Part shown: positions 51,703 through 62,000 of the stretch, piece by piece | How positions within the stretch are numbered: the first letter of the stretch is position 1 | How the letters are laid out: the number at the start of each line of letters is the position of its first letter | Source: Chrysomallon squamiferum | Taxonomy: Eukaryota > Mollusca > Gastropoda > Neomphalida > Peltospiridae | Reading direction: 5' to 3' | DNA length: 62,000 nt | Assembly (NCBI GenBank): GCA_012295275.1 | Contig: CM022672.1 | Location: forward strand, 7,628,884-7,690,883 | Translations under genes and position numbers: made by a program | The notes under the pieces: generated by a model | Database searches by the model: none | What the model was told of the DNA's origin: nothing | What the model saw: the letters and a program-made list of their open reading frames with translations, nothing else

Positions 51703-52236
51703 GTTTTTCTGTACACAACATATGCTTTACTCTTTAGAAACTCTAATATCTAAATTGTAAAACTGATACACAGTAGCATTTCTCCGGTACGAAGCTCTTG
51801 TAGAAAAGTAAAAAACTACATTTATTTATTTATATTTTTGATGTCTGGCAATCTCGCCCCATGAGTTGTTTGAATCAATGAATATATACATCACTGCTTG
51901 TATTACGATTATCATTATCATTATGATTATGTAAAAGTACACGTCAAAGCTTATTAGTTAATAGACCTTAATTATTATAGCACGATACTCTACAACATTT
52001 TGTATATCATTTTGCCTATTTTCATGCTTTAAATTAATTATCTTCCTTAAATATTATCGATTCTGTATCAGTATATCACGCTGTAACACTGACACACCTT
52101 CCACAACATCCAAATGCTGGTGAACGTGCACTGATTTACAGCGGTTTAACTCAGCTAGACCCTTCGGCAAATTTTCACTTCTACTTTCTCCAATTTCTGG
52201 CTGCTTAATGACAACATTTTGATTATTCTCATCCAT
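49358..52236 (-). CDS. PLSCR: phospholipid scramblase, complete six-exon gene
   Basis: Exons on the - strand, in order: 52236-52098, 51522-51445, 51000-50802, 50487-50376, 50014-49915, 49455-49358. All phases fit (1, 1, 2, 0, 1) and give 241 residues. Family blocks: LPKGLAELNR...VHVHQHLDVVE at the start, RNNRYTINN, ARQCVGASRAFTIKIVD, RPLRCSS, MEIHSPPGNPVASMIE, EVATITKHWGG, and the C-terminal membrane helix VIILGATFLIDFNYFE. These proteins are type II membrane proteins of the plasma or intracellular membranes that move phospholipids between leaflets on calcium rise, and act in signalling. This copy is short at the N-terminus (no long Pro-rich part), lacks a clustered CCCPCC-like palmitoylation run, has a degenerate calcium site, and ends HGCCC. 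Confidence 0.94.
50802..51000 (-). CDS. PLSCR: scramblase exon 3, core
   Basis: Phase 1 in, 2 out. Reads CGARQCVGASRAFTIKIVD, then RPLRCSSRWLWWCC and MEIHSPPGNPVASMIE. The RPLRCSS and PPG-x-P blocks are family signatures. After CSS most relatives have a run of Cys; here it is RWLWWCC. Confidence 0.92.
51445..51522 (-). CDS. PLSCR: scramblase exon 2
   Basis: Acceptor ttttatag, donor GAAG|GTATCA, phase 1-1. Reads VILGWQRNNRYTINNSDDEQ then CLYAYE, the GxxxNNRYxIxN strand and the Y-x-A-x-E ending of the family. Confidence 0.88.
51668..51699. repeat. poly-A run
   Basis: 32 A inside scramblase intron 1. Confidence 0.95.
52098..52236 (-). CDS. PLSCR: scramblase exon 1
   Basis: ATG at 52236-52234 reads MDENNQNVVIKQPEIGESRS and then the conserved N-terminal helix region LPKGLAELNRCKSVHVHQHL. 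It ends in phase 1 at GAAG|GTGTGT. Only about 22 residues precede the conserved domain; relatives usually have a longer Pro-rich N-terminus with PPxY or SH3-type motifs, absent here. Confidence 0.85.
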
Positions 52237-52698
52237 ATTCAGTTTAACATATCAATGTATTCATGTTTTATAAACAAGGTCCCCAAATTAAACTGTTAAA
52301 GCAACTGATAAATACTTGATGCCGGAAATAAACAGAGTATCAAGGCCAGTAACTCTTTCGCGATTTATTATGGACAAGATTATAGAGAGCACATTGCTAT
52401 GGTCACTATTTATTTTATTTTGGTTTGTTAACTTATTTTATTTTATTTATTTATTTATTTATTTATTTATTATTATTATTATTATTAAAAAGTAAGGGTA
52501 TGTGTGTGTGTTAAATATAACCTGTATAGAGACTGAAATATGTCTACGTCTCTATCTTTTAGATAACTTTACCATAAAATCATCTCAAAAATACATTTCA
52601 GTTTTTAATTCATTAGCTATGGCATTACATGAAAACTGTATCTGCACCTTTCTATTACTTATTTATACTTGGTTTATAATTTGATCAAAATAAATTAC

Positions 52699-52747
<49 letters not shown>

Positions 52748-54389
52748 TTATTTATTTATTTATTTCCTTATTATTTTTTATTATTATTATTTTTGTTTTG
52801 TTTTTCGTTGTATGTAGTTAGAGGTATGTAATCTTGCAGCTTACAGCACTGTATTTTTTGACGTAATAATTTATGCAATTGGTTTTAGAGTTTGGTCATC
52901 CAGTACTTCTCACGCATGATAAACAATGATAGATAATGCATCTACGAATGTTCGTTTTTCACTACCCAAGAATGGCTTGTACTTTTTTAACAGAAAGTGC
53001 TCTGTGGCGTCCTTAAAGTATACGTATCATACCTGCCAAACCTTACTTGTACGACTGAATACAACCACTACTACTATTACTACTGTTATTAAAATTTAGG
53101 AGATTCAGTCTTGATCTCATCCGCCATAAGTCATACTGAGGTATTTCAAACTGTCAGTTTTTAATTGAACTCCATATTCGTGTCATGTAATGTGAAGGAT
53201 TTTAATAATTTATCAATTTCATAAAGCTATGTTTACTTTTTGTCTTTACTCAAAAATGTTATAAATGATTGCTGAAGGTCTTTCGCCAGCGAAAATTCCA
53301 CATAGTGTGTCGCTCTTTAAACCAGATCTAGGATCTAGGATACTGAAATTAGTAAAAATCGAAAAGTTGCTCTTGAATTCCCACAAACGTATTCCACTGG
53401 TGCTGAAAACTGCTGTTTGTTATAAAACAATATCAGTTACTAAGCCTACTAAAATAGTATTACTATTACAACAATTATTACTATTGTTATTATTAGTATT
53501 GAAATCATTATAATGATTTCCGTAAAACAATGAACAAATGACAAACTGCACACACATTTATTATCATTCGTTTATTATTATTCCATTCTATTTCATAAAA
53601 TTTTTGTCCATACTCCGATATAATAACCAAAATTTTGCAATGTCATGTTTATATTATTATAGAATTCTCAGTTATTTTTTTATGTATAATTAATAAGGAG
53701 GTGTGTTTTGTAAACAAAAGACTCTACAACCAGGTAATCTCTGATTTTGCCATTCCATACTTGTAATCTCGTCTTTTTGGGGTACACGTACATGTGTAGT
53801 GTTCGTATGTCTGTGTGTCTTTGAAAGATACATAATATATCTTAAAAAATGATACGATTACTGTTTGACAATTCGCTACAAAGTCATATTAACAGAAAGA
53901 GATTGAAGTCGAGCATTTTGAGGTTCGTTCTAAATTTATTACTAATAAAATTACATGTTTAACATTTTAAACTGTTTTCTTGAGTTAAAACAGTCCTTTT
54001 GTTTGTTGAGAAAATCATGAGAAACTCTTTAGAAAATGTTCAAATACAGACTATAACTTTAGATTTTTACTTTTTTTGAAAATTAAAACTATTATTATAA
54101 CAACTAAATAGTTAAAAATGATAATTTATGTTTATTAATGAATGTCATTAAACATTTTCATTAAACAAAAATCTGTAGGTCTGTATGTAGTTATGTGTGT
54201 GTGTGTGTGTGCGCGTGAAGATGACTATACTACAATAAAAGTTCTACAAAAAAAAAAAAAAAAAAAAAAGAGAATAAACAATAATAATAATAATAATAAT
54301 AAAAAAAATGAAAATATTAATATAATAAAAATAATATTTTCTTAACCAGTTAGGTTTGTTTGTGTGAGATGGAATTCAACGCGATGATG
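52237..54389. other. intergenic: scramblase promoter side and candidate peptide-gene 3' side
   Basis: No coding exon was supported. (TTTA)n and (ATT)n repeats at 52440-52485, 52698-52745, then unremarkable AT-rich sequence with frames too short or too compositionally biased to call. The scramblase promoter should lie just above 52236; no clear TATA or Inr was chosen. Confidence 0.4.
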
Positions 54390-54479
54390 TCAGAGTGTAT
54401 TAGCACCCTGTGATATTAGGTTCACACGAAACGCTGATTTCCTGAACATCTCACATATGCGCACCCGATCCATTTCTAC
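54390..54479 (-). CDS. terminal exon of the peptide precursor
   Basis: Acceptor atttttccag (AG at 54481-54480); reads VEMDRVRICEMFRKSAFRVN, LISQGANTL, TGA at 54392-54390 on the minus strand. One Cys pairs in number with the Cys of the upstream exon (RLIC), as in associated peptides of the hormone group. Linked to the upstream exon by phase and position only. Confidence 0.4.
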   Translation of the reverse strand, partial: VEMDRVRICEMFRKSAFRVNLISQGANTL

Positions 54480-54883
54480 CTGGAAAAATATATATAGACA
54501 TGAAAATTTAGAGATATCAACAACGACACGATATTAATAATAGCAACATGACACTAACAACAACAACAACAACACACTACTACTGCTACTAATAGTAATA
54601 ATAATTATAATGACGGTAATAATAATAATCATCATAACAATAATAATCATAATAATCATAATAATAATAATAAAATAACCGTAAATAAAACGATAACAAC
54701 AACATCATCATCATCAACTTCATCATCACCCTTATCAGTTAATAATAATTATAACAGTAATAGTAATAATAATACTAGTACCCAGTCTATAATAAATATG
54801 ATAGAGCACCTCCCTACAAAGAAAACCAAACTAAAATGTTCCCTTGATTATTTCATATGGAATGTCTTTTGTTATTTTGTAAG

Positions 54884-54918
<35 letters not shown>

Positions 54919-55464
54919 AAGAGAGAGAGAATATATGTTAACCTAAATTATTTATTTTCATAGCCCCCACACTTCAAATAAACAACACCCACAAAACTCC
55001 CTTGTTACTACCCAGCAAATAAATTATCTTTCTCCTATTTTTGCACAAATGCGTCAAGTTAGATTCATTCTGACAAGATAGGAAGTAAATTCGCCGTCAC
55101 TGACTGCATGTTAAACAATTACAAACAGTAAGCGATGTGTTAGATTTCTTAATTTATCGAATCTCGCTTAATAATGAAACTCTCGGGTTTTTAAGAAGGA
55201 AAAACCAGCAACAACAGTATGGCATAAATGAGAAAAAGCCGTCATCTGGGAGGATACTGTTCTACTAATTTGGTTTGGAAGATTAGCTTATGACATTTTT
55301 AGAAAGTTAAATTGGTCCTCAAGTAGGACCCTCAAGAAATCAATGTCATCTCCATGTGTTGAAATTCCTTACTCAATCCCATATGTTAAAATGATGATTA
55401 TAATCATATTTTCTTCTTTTTTTTTCTTTTTTTTTTTTTTTTCATTCAAAAAAAAAAAATAAAA

Positions 55465-55495
<31 letters not shown>

Positions 55496-56155
55496 AACCA
55501 AAATAAATAAATATAATAAAAATAAAATAAAATAAATAAATAATAAATAAATAAATGTATGTTTGTGTTTGTGTGTGTGCGTGTGTGTTTGGAGGTGTAA
55601 AAAAAAAAAAAAAAAAAAAAAACCCGCTAAAATACATCACAATTAAAGTGAACCAATGAAACTTTCACAAAGTCTCTGCAGTTACTCATTTTGTCAATAC
55701 CTAAGTGTGCGGATGTATATGAGTCCCTGTTAAGTTGTTGTCTGTTCAAGCATCTTTAGATACGCTGGTTAAACAGTGAACTTAAGAATGGCAGTTGCTC
55801 GTGTCATGTCTCGGTGGCGCATCCTACCCACATCAAATTTCGCCTCTGATTCTGTAACGCAAAGCACGCAGACAGCTGACGATGATTCTCAGTGTTGTAC
55901 TGACGACAGAGGTGTTTTTAAACTTCACTGTATGTGATGTCGTTTCAAATAACTAAGTCACTGGTTTATTCGAAAGGATAACACTTTGAAAGAATTCTTA
56001 GTTTTATTCTGCTACAGATTTTGTATTACTAAAATTCCAGTCTTTAAGTCATCTTTTGATCGCATCAATTTAAAACAAGTTTATTTATGAACTTTACTAA
56101 ACACAGTTAACATCTGGTGATGATGGTGACAGCAGAAGAAACAAAAAACAGTACG

Positions 56156-56193
<38 letters not shown>

Positions 56194-56580
56194 GTATAAC
56201 AATCAAAGAAGCAAATAAATAAATAAATAAATAAAGAGAAATCATGTAGTTATTTAAGGCGGAAAAATAGAATTAATAATGCAAGTGAATTACACGGTAC
56301 ATCTCAAAAAATATTTGAATCAAATAGTTTAACAAATCATCTTCTCTTTATTTGTCCTAATGAAGCATCGTACCAACCTTTTTTAACAATAAAATCAGAT
56401 TTATTACGCTGGTGTTTGGTCTGCAAATCAATCTTGTATCAGACGATCGTTTTCCCGGTCCTGCACCTGCTCCTCCCCATCCATTACTTTGTGTCCACTG
56501 CGCACGACACGGATCTGATCCCATGAGAACACTAAGACAGGCATATAAACTTATGAGGATTGCAAATCGAACCACTGTTA
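54390..56580 (-). CDS. candidate pGlu/amidated neuropeptide precursor
   Basis: Read on the - strand. Exon 56580-56408 (57 full codons, phase 1 in, 0 out) gives TVVRFAILISLYACLSVLMG then SDPCRA, a hydrophobic leader with a good cleavage context (C-R-A), followed by QWTQSNGWGGAGAGPGKR: a Gln that would cyclise to pyroglutamate, an amidation Gly and a Lys-Arg cleavage site. Then SSDTRLICRPNTS. Exon 54479-54390 (phase 0) ends the frame with VEMDRVRICEMFRKSAFRVN, LISQGANTL and a stop. A middle exon 55899-55828 is possible. SNGW is shared with molluscan and annelid GnRH-type peptides, and the order leader, pGlu peptide, GKR, Cys-containing tail matches GnRH/AKH/corazonin precursors, but the FS aromatic pair is missing. 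The initiator Met lies either at 56640 (unspliced, giving a 48-residue leader) or in an exon further up. Confidence 0.5.
55430..55622. repeat. T-rich, A-rich, AAAT-rich and GT-rich compound
   Basis: Low-complexity block in the intron of the candidate peptide gene (- strand), with two A runs. Confidence 0.9.
55828..55899 (-). CDS. possible middle exon of the peptide precursor
   Basis: A 72-base phase 0-0 candidate between the two peptide-gene exons, acceptor gtcgtcag, donor TGTGG|GTAGGA, reading YNTENHRQLSACFALQNQRR and NLMW. A shorter version beginning after gcgttacag (AATCAGAGG...) is also phase 0. The region is a GC-richer island. The + strand has a competing 49-codon frame (55788-55937), so strand is uncertain. 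Confidence 0.25.
56408..56580 (-). CDS. exon carrying leader and Gln-first GKR peptide
   Basis: Acceptor tttactatttcag (AG at 56582-56581), donor CCAGC|GTAATA (GT at 56407-56406). The exon is much more GC-rich than its surroundings between 56400 and 56560, as coding islands are here. The Gly/Ala-rich part after SNGW (GGAGAGPG) is unusual for the group. Confidence 0.5.
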
Positions 56581-57543
56581 CTGAAATAGTAAACAAAAAC
56601 GATAGATAAATGTATAATTGTTTCGTTTTATCAGTGTTACATGCCATAAATATAAAATACATGTACATGTACATAAAATAATACAATAACAATAGAAAAT
56701 CCTAGTACCACTATTTTGTGTGTCGACCATTTATATTTCTTCTCAAATCTGCCATACATTTTATTACCGATATCACAAATATAAATTACCTTGGAAGAAC
56801 TTTTTGTCAAAAATATTTTTAAGTTAAAAGAAATTAAGATTGAAGGTGTAGAATCACGAACAGATGGCACGCAATGGCTGCCCAATAACGTCACGTTTTG
56901 TAGTCATTTTGTGTTACAACAATATCGTCCATAAACACGTTAAAAAGAAATGAACCTCCAGTTTGGTATTTTCTTCAGAATTAACAATAATAATTTAATG
57001 AAAATATGTCGTTGAAATGAAATCTGCTTGTTTTTAAACGTCAGAAATACTTGAGTATCATGGGCAAATTTTAAATTAACTATTGCTTTTGGATTTCGAG
57101 CTTACAAACTGAATTTGTTTTGCAACACACACTGTGTGTGTGAATACACACATGCGTACTGCGTATATTTTTTCTTTTCGTAATATGATGTAACAATGTT
57201 AGGAAGCAATTAATATACTTTTATGAATGTAAACGTGAATGTGTTACTTCGTATTGAAACAGTGTCACTAATCGCCATGTTTCTATAATAATTTCAGTTA
57301 AAACGCTCAAAACGTATCAACGATTTTGTTTCAGACAAAAGTTTGCATTTTTAATTTCAGTCTTTTAAAGACTGATTTTTCTTTCTTTCTAAACTAACAA
57401 ATTTAAAAGAAAATGGAGAAAAATAGGCAAGAGAGAAACAGAAATGGAGAAAGTCAGGTAAATTGATACAGCTAAATAGTCAGACACACACACACATACA
57501 TAATAGTTGTATCAACATTAACATACACACAGATACACACATG

Positions 57544-57650
57544 CCATGGCCATAACTAGACTCTTTGAAATTAGGCAAAAACACTTAATCGCCCAGCGCA
57601 GCGGAGTAAAAACATTCGGCGAGAGCTCTGGGGATCGTCTAAGGTTCCCA
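57544..57650 (+). repeat. dispersed repeat, copy A
   Basis: Shares with 58714-58812 the series catggcc-taact-tctttgaaa-aggcaaaaaca-ttaatcgcc-gagtaaaa-ctctggggatcg, with substitutions and small indels. GC-rich for this window, which with two diverged copies 1.17 kb apart suggests an old interspersed element. Confidence 0.7.
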
Positions 57651-58122
57651 GAATTCCGACTTGAAAGATGCAAAGTGCTCGATTCTAGCCACTTTCTGGC
57701 ATCTTTTCCCTAGTTCAGTAATCATACCTTTTTATGATTTAATCTTTGTGTATATATATATAAATAGTAATAATAATAATTTTAAAAAAAAAAATCGTCA
57801 ATTTCGGTATGAGGCATGCATACATACATTATTTACCGAAAAAAAGAAAAAAAAAAAAAAAAAAAAAAGAAAGAAAAAGAAAGTCGAGTACTACCACAAA
57901 AGGCAATACACCCAAATTTGACGTCGGTTAGTAATCTTTATGATAATGAGCTTTTGTACAAAAAGTACCACTGATTATTATAATCTGCTTGTAATTAATC
58001 TTCAACGAGTGCATCATTTTTCTTTTATTCACAGCTTCATTCTTTATTTCGAATGTAATAATCCACACACGCCTTCTCCTCCTTTAAGGAAGCTATTTCA
58101 TTATATTATATACTGACCGTTT

Positions 58123-58125
<3 letters not shown>

Positions 58126-58193
<68 letters not shown>
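58126..58193. repeat. (AG)n microsatellite
   Basis: 68 bases of AG, the longest pure dinucleotide tract in the window. Confidence 0.97.
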
Positions 58194-58198
<5 letters not shown>

Positions 58199-58713
58199 AA
58201 TATAATAATAATAATAATAATAAAACAAAAAAATAAAGACACGAAAACAGTATTCAAGAGAGATACATCTTGATGAAGTACATAAATAAATTGAATCGAA
58301 ATATAGGTTTTTAATTAATTTTTTTATTTTTTAACTGCGACCTAAAATTTAGATAAACAATTTTAAATCACTTGGTTTTAAAATATCTACAAGTCAGTAC
58401 TTACCCATAGCGCAATTCGTTTTCAGATGGCAAGCTTCCTGTAAAGGCAATAGTACGGTCCGATTGGTTTGCAGCTGAATTATCAGATCAAATGGCGTTT
58501 TTATTTGTTTATACCAACGAATCTATTTATGTCACCGTATCACAGTCAGCTTTTAATAATTAATATATATTTCGGTAAGCTATTCGTTCCTACGCGAATA
58601 AGCAAATTGAGACAACCTTTATTTGGTTATAAATCAATAGAAGGTGTCTGATTCGCATAACAGGAAACATTAATTGTGTAAGACACGACATTTTCAGTAG
58701 AAATAAATCACTT

Positions 58714-58812
58714 ACATGGCCGTAACTATCCTCTTTTTGAAACGAGGCAAAAACAGTTAATCGCCGAGCGGAGTAAAACAATTTGGGCCAGGGGTCTGGG
58801 GACCGCCCAACT
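58714..58812 (+). repeat. dispersed repeat, copy B
   Basis: Second copy, same orientation, diverged from copy A. Chance open frames on the - strand here are part of the repeat. Confidence 0.7.
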
Positions 58813-59418
58813 CTTTCATCGAAACAATGTCGGTAACTGTAGACATAAACGAATTCATTCAGTGGATATCGTTTCTATCGGAATAGAAATTTTTATATTT
58901 TATATTTTTATATAAAATCTTTGTATAAAAAAAAGAAGAAATGAAAAATTTCGGTATCAGACATACTTACAGAAAACACAGCGCCCGTCCAGAAAAACAT
59001 TTAGAACTCGGTTTGTTATTGCTAAATTTGGTCTTGTTGATATTCATTCATTCATTGCTAATGTTCAAGACATGGTTCGTAAATTGAAATAAGACATTTT
59101 TTCTTGGACTTTGGCTAAAATTTGCTGCTTTGCGTTAGAAAAGATACAAAAGAAATCATGACTTCATGAATAACACCATGTGGTTTTTTTTAACTTGTCA
59201 GAGGAACCAATTTTATCTTACTGATGACCACGATATCGGCTAACGTTGGCATGTATTTATCAACTCGGTCATTCATGGGGCCTCAGCTGGAAGTAGTTTT
59301 AGAAAAGCAGATTTTATTTGTATTTTTAGATGTTTATAAACAGGTTGATGACTGAATCATACCGCTAATTTCTCAGTTTATTATATAAATATTAAAATGT
59401 AACATGAATGTCTTAAAA

Positions 59419-59449
<31 letters not shown>

Positions 59450-60777
59450 CAAAAACTTAATGCCTTCCTATAGTATAATATAAAATAAACTCTTATCGTG
59501 GTGATTAAAAAGAACAAACTGATTTTATTTATTTGATATTATATATGTTCTAGTGTCAGAAAAACAAAACAGCAAAATTCCGTATAATACTGTTTATTGA
59601 TAATTTCTCTTTTTTTTTTTTTATCAACAATTTGCCATAAAGAAGTCTATTTCATTTATTGATTAAAAATAATTTCGTCTTAAAAAGTTGAATACCTGTG
59701 TACTTTTAATCTAATGGATCTTTTTGTTTTCCTGGCTCTAAGGCCAGATTGGTGCTTGTTCAGGAAGGGGTAAATAAAAAATATAGAAGAAAAGCGGGAA
59801 GTTTGTAATACGTCATTTCCTTGCAGTGGACGAGACTTAGTATTTCTTAGTGAGGTTGGGAAAACTGTTCCCAGTAGCTTAATTAGAAAATGTCAACATA
59901 CACAATGAATCTCAGTTGATAAAGATATTCCAGGTTATAATGAATGAATATGTTTCAAATAGCAAAATAAATAAAATTAAACCTGAGTTTAATATTTGTG
60001 TGATTGTGTGCTATCAATGTATCATTTTAGTTTTTAGTTTAAACTGTGTGATACATGTAACACTGATAATTTATTTTAATATTCGGGGTAGTAACTTTCA
60101 GACTTTGCACTTATAGTTGGTAGTAAAATATAAATATGTTTTTGTAGAAAGAATGAACAACTCACAGGTGTAAATAATTGAATTTTAAGAATATTTTGCT
60201 CTTAGTTTACATGTTTATTTTTAACTGGAACGCGGTGCTGATTTAAACTGATGTGTAATCTAATACATTATTATTATACAGTAGCGTGATTGTATTTTGA
60301 GGACTTTAAAGCATGAACTGTAAAACAAAAAAAAAATCTCATATTCATTTCCGTCTATTGTAATACTGACAAAACTTACAAATATGAAGAAATAAACATT
60401 CATAGATAAATAGATTGATGGATATATATGATTGAGATATATATTAATGAAACTATTTTTATTGTCTCTTTTTTTTTTTTTTTTTTTATCGGGTTATACA
60501 CTAATTTTATTTATATTCTGTTAGGAGCATAAGCTGAAATTGTTTGTTTTAGGAGAATGTGGTAGTTCATCACAAAAGAAGCTAGATTTAAGTTATATAA
60601 TTCATTCCTGAGTATAACCTAATAAGAAGAAAAGAATCAAAATTATGCTTCCTTTTTTTAAGCTAAATACCTCTTTACATATAAGTATAAAAATTTACTT
60701 TTTCCCTTTAAATCAGATTCAGATTCCCTATGGTTGTCAAGGGTGAAGCTGATGCAGACCATGGAAACCAATAAATC

Positions 60778-62000
60778 AGTCAATAAGTGGAATTAGTAGA
60801 AAGGTTTTAGAAGACGACATAGCTGTAATCCAGTTAGAAGGAATTCCAGATAAGATTTATCTCGGACAAATAGCTACTGGCTTTGAAAAATGGAAACCTG
60901 CAGAAAATTGCCAACCAGAGGACAAAAACAAATGGAAAGATTTTTCTCCACAGAAATCACAAAATTTGGTCTGCATTGTGGATACTGATACATTAACAAC
61001 AATGAAGGAGACAAGTAGCTGTGAAGAACAAAGTGAAAATATATTAGTTGAAAAAGTTGACTATGTTTATTCTAATAAAGAAAGTATTTATCAGAAACCA
61101 GTCCTTTCTTGAAGATGCTACGAAGACATTCTGTTGACAAGTCAAAAAGTAAAATTAAAACTGTGCGTCGTCAAAGAACAGTTGATAAATTTTTGTCAAG
61201 TGCCTGTTATGAAACAAGTCTGCAAGTAAACTCATCAGCTAGCCCAAAAGTTACTGTTAGTGAGAACAAGGAGAGATTCTTAATGAATGAAAAAGACAAA
61301 GTGAAACCATCCAGTGTTGTTAATGAAACTAACTCTTTTATGATGAAAACTGACTCAAATGAAAAATCAGAAGCATCAAGCTTAATAAAGGCAAAAAATA
61401 AAAACCGTTCATTGACAGTTAAAAGATTGGGAAAAAACAAAACTGTCAAGAGGGAAAATGAACCAAGAATAAAAGTGTGTTCTGCATCTGAAGAGGAAAA
61501 ATCCAGTACAACTGTCTGTGCATCAGCAGTTTGTGTTCCAGAAACTAAATTGATTGGAAATTCTTCCTCAGATAATGACTGTTTAATTACTTCCAAAACT
61601 ATATTAAATAGTGATTCTTTTAATACTTGCTCAGCTGTGGTAAATAGTGACTGTTTAAATATTTCCTCAACTGTGGTAAATGGTGACAGTTTAAATACTT
61701 CCTCAACTGGGGTAAATAGCAACAGTTTAAATAGATCATCAAATGTGGTAACCAATGATGGTTGGTTTTATTATTCAATGAGAAGAAGAAAATTGCACAC
61801 CTACAAACCCAGGTCACGAAATATGACAATGAAGTCTTCAACCTCAACTTCAGATTATCCATCATCATCACCATCTCCAGAAAGTACTGCTAAGAGAATA
61901 AAAAGTCAAAGAGTGAGCAAAAAGTTCCAGCAAAGAATTTCAGAGTCCAATTCAGAATCACCAACTTTCTACAATACTGCAGACAAACCAGAAACATTTG
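60778..62000 (+). CDS. unrecognised Ser/Asn/Lys-rich protein, partial, with frameshift
   Basis: From about 60778 a frame reads GISRKVLEDDIAVIQLEGIP then DKIYLGQIATGFEKWKPAEN and on to IYQKPVLS, stopping at TGA 61110-61112. From about 61100 a second frame (SPFLKMLRRHSVDKSKSKIK) continues open to the window end. One extra A in aaaccagtcc would join them without loss. The product is charged, with basic clusters (KRIKSQRVSKKFQQR), a Ser/Pro stretch and a four-copy 12-residue repeat at about 61600-61750, so a nuclear regulatory or DNA-repair type protein is possible. I do not recognise the family. A good acceptor tttaaatcag ends at 60716, but the frame just after it does not join without a further shift near 60787. 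Confidence 0.6.
61595..61750 (+). repeat. coding 36-bp tandem repeat
   Basis: Four diverged 12-residue units: LNSDSFNTCSAV, VNSDCLNISSTV, VNGDSLNTSSTG, VNSNSLNRSSNV. In frame within the unrecognised protein. Confidence 0.8.

Larger units (their letters stand above)
56641..60720. other. intergenic region with SSRs and a dispersed repeat
   Basis: No exon could be supported on either strand. It contains (AG)n at 58126-58193, poly-A at about 57846-57868, (AAT)n, and the two copies of a dispersed repeat described separately. Confidence 0.4.

Noticed and set aside
53265-53513. 82-codon frame on + strand
   Set aside because: Second half is a Leu run from a TTA/TTG repeat; first half has no known motif.
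61207-61755. 182-codon frame on the - strand
   Set aside because: It is the mirror of the + strand Ser/Asn-rich exon and its 36-bp repeat; the + frame has coding-like content and continues past it.

Overview
The window looks like nuclear DNA from an animal, most likely a mollusc or another lophotrochozoan. It is AT-rich, dense in microsatellites and homopolymer runs, and its genes are split into short exons by long AT-rich introns with GT..AG borders. No prokaryotic features, RNA genes or CRISPR arrays were seen. The taxon is an inference from the gene families and repeat style, not from a marker gene.

Five gene models can be supported by reading exons in splice phase. (1) About 150-12145, + strand: the 3' part of a secreted modular adhesion-type protein of about 950 residues in the window. 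It has a mucin-like Thr/Pro/Asn exon, three divergent F5/8-type-C (discoidin) domains, a laminin-G-like domain, Thr/Pro linkers and an EGF domain. All module borders are phase 1. (2) 15542-43698, + strand: a TACC (transforming acidic coiled-coil) gene with acidic Ser-rich N-terminal exons, a 12.4 kb intron holding candidate alternative first exons, and seven or eight exons coding the conserved C-terminal TACC coiled coil. A one-base deletion breaks the first coding exon. (3) 49358-52236, - strand: a complete six-exon phospholipid scramblase gene, tail to tail with TACC. (4) 54390-56580, - strand: a candidate neuropeptide precursor. A hydrophobic leader is followed by a Gln-first peptide ending Gly-Lys-Arg, with the motif SNGW that recalls the GnRH/AKH/corazonin group, then a Cys-containing tail. 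This is the most interesting and least certain gene. (5) About 60750-62000, + strand, running off the end: a large Ser/Asn/Lys-rich exon of an unrecognised, probably nuclear, protein with at least one frameshift.

The rest is introns, UTRs and intergenic DNA rich in (TTA)n, (GT)n, (AG)n, poly-A/T and (ATTTT)n tracts, a few diverged tandem duplications and a dispersed repeat present twice (57.5 and 58.7 kb). The best structural oddity besides the peptide gene is a 75-bp tandem repeat that copies the end of a TACC coiled-coil exon together with its 5' splice site, staying in frame over several copies. The frameshifts in TACC and in the last gene can both be mended by adding one A after a CCA, which points to indel errors in the sequence as much as to real lesions.
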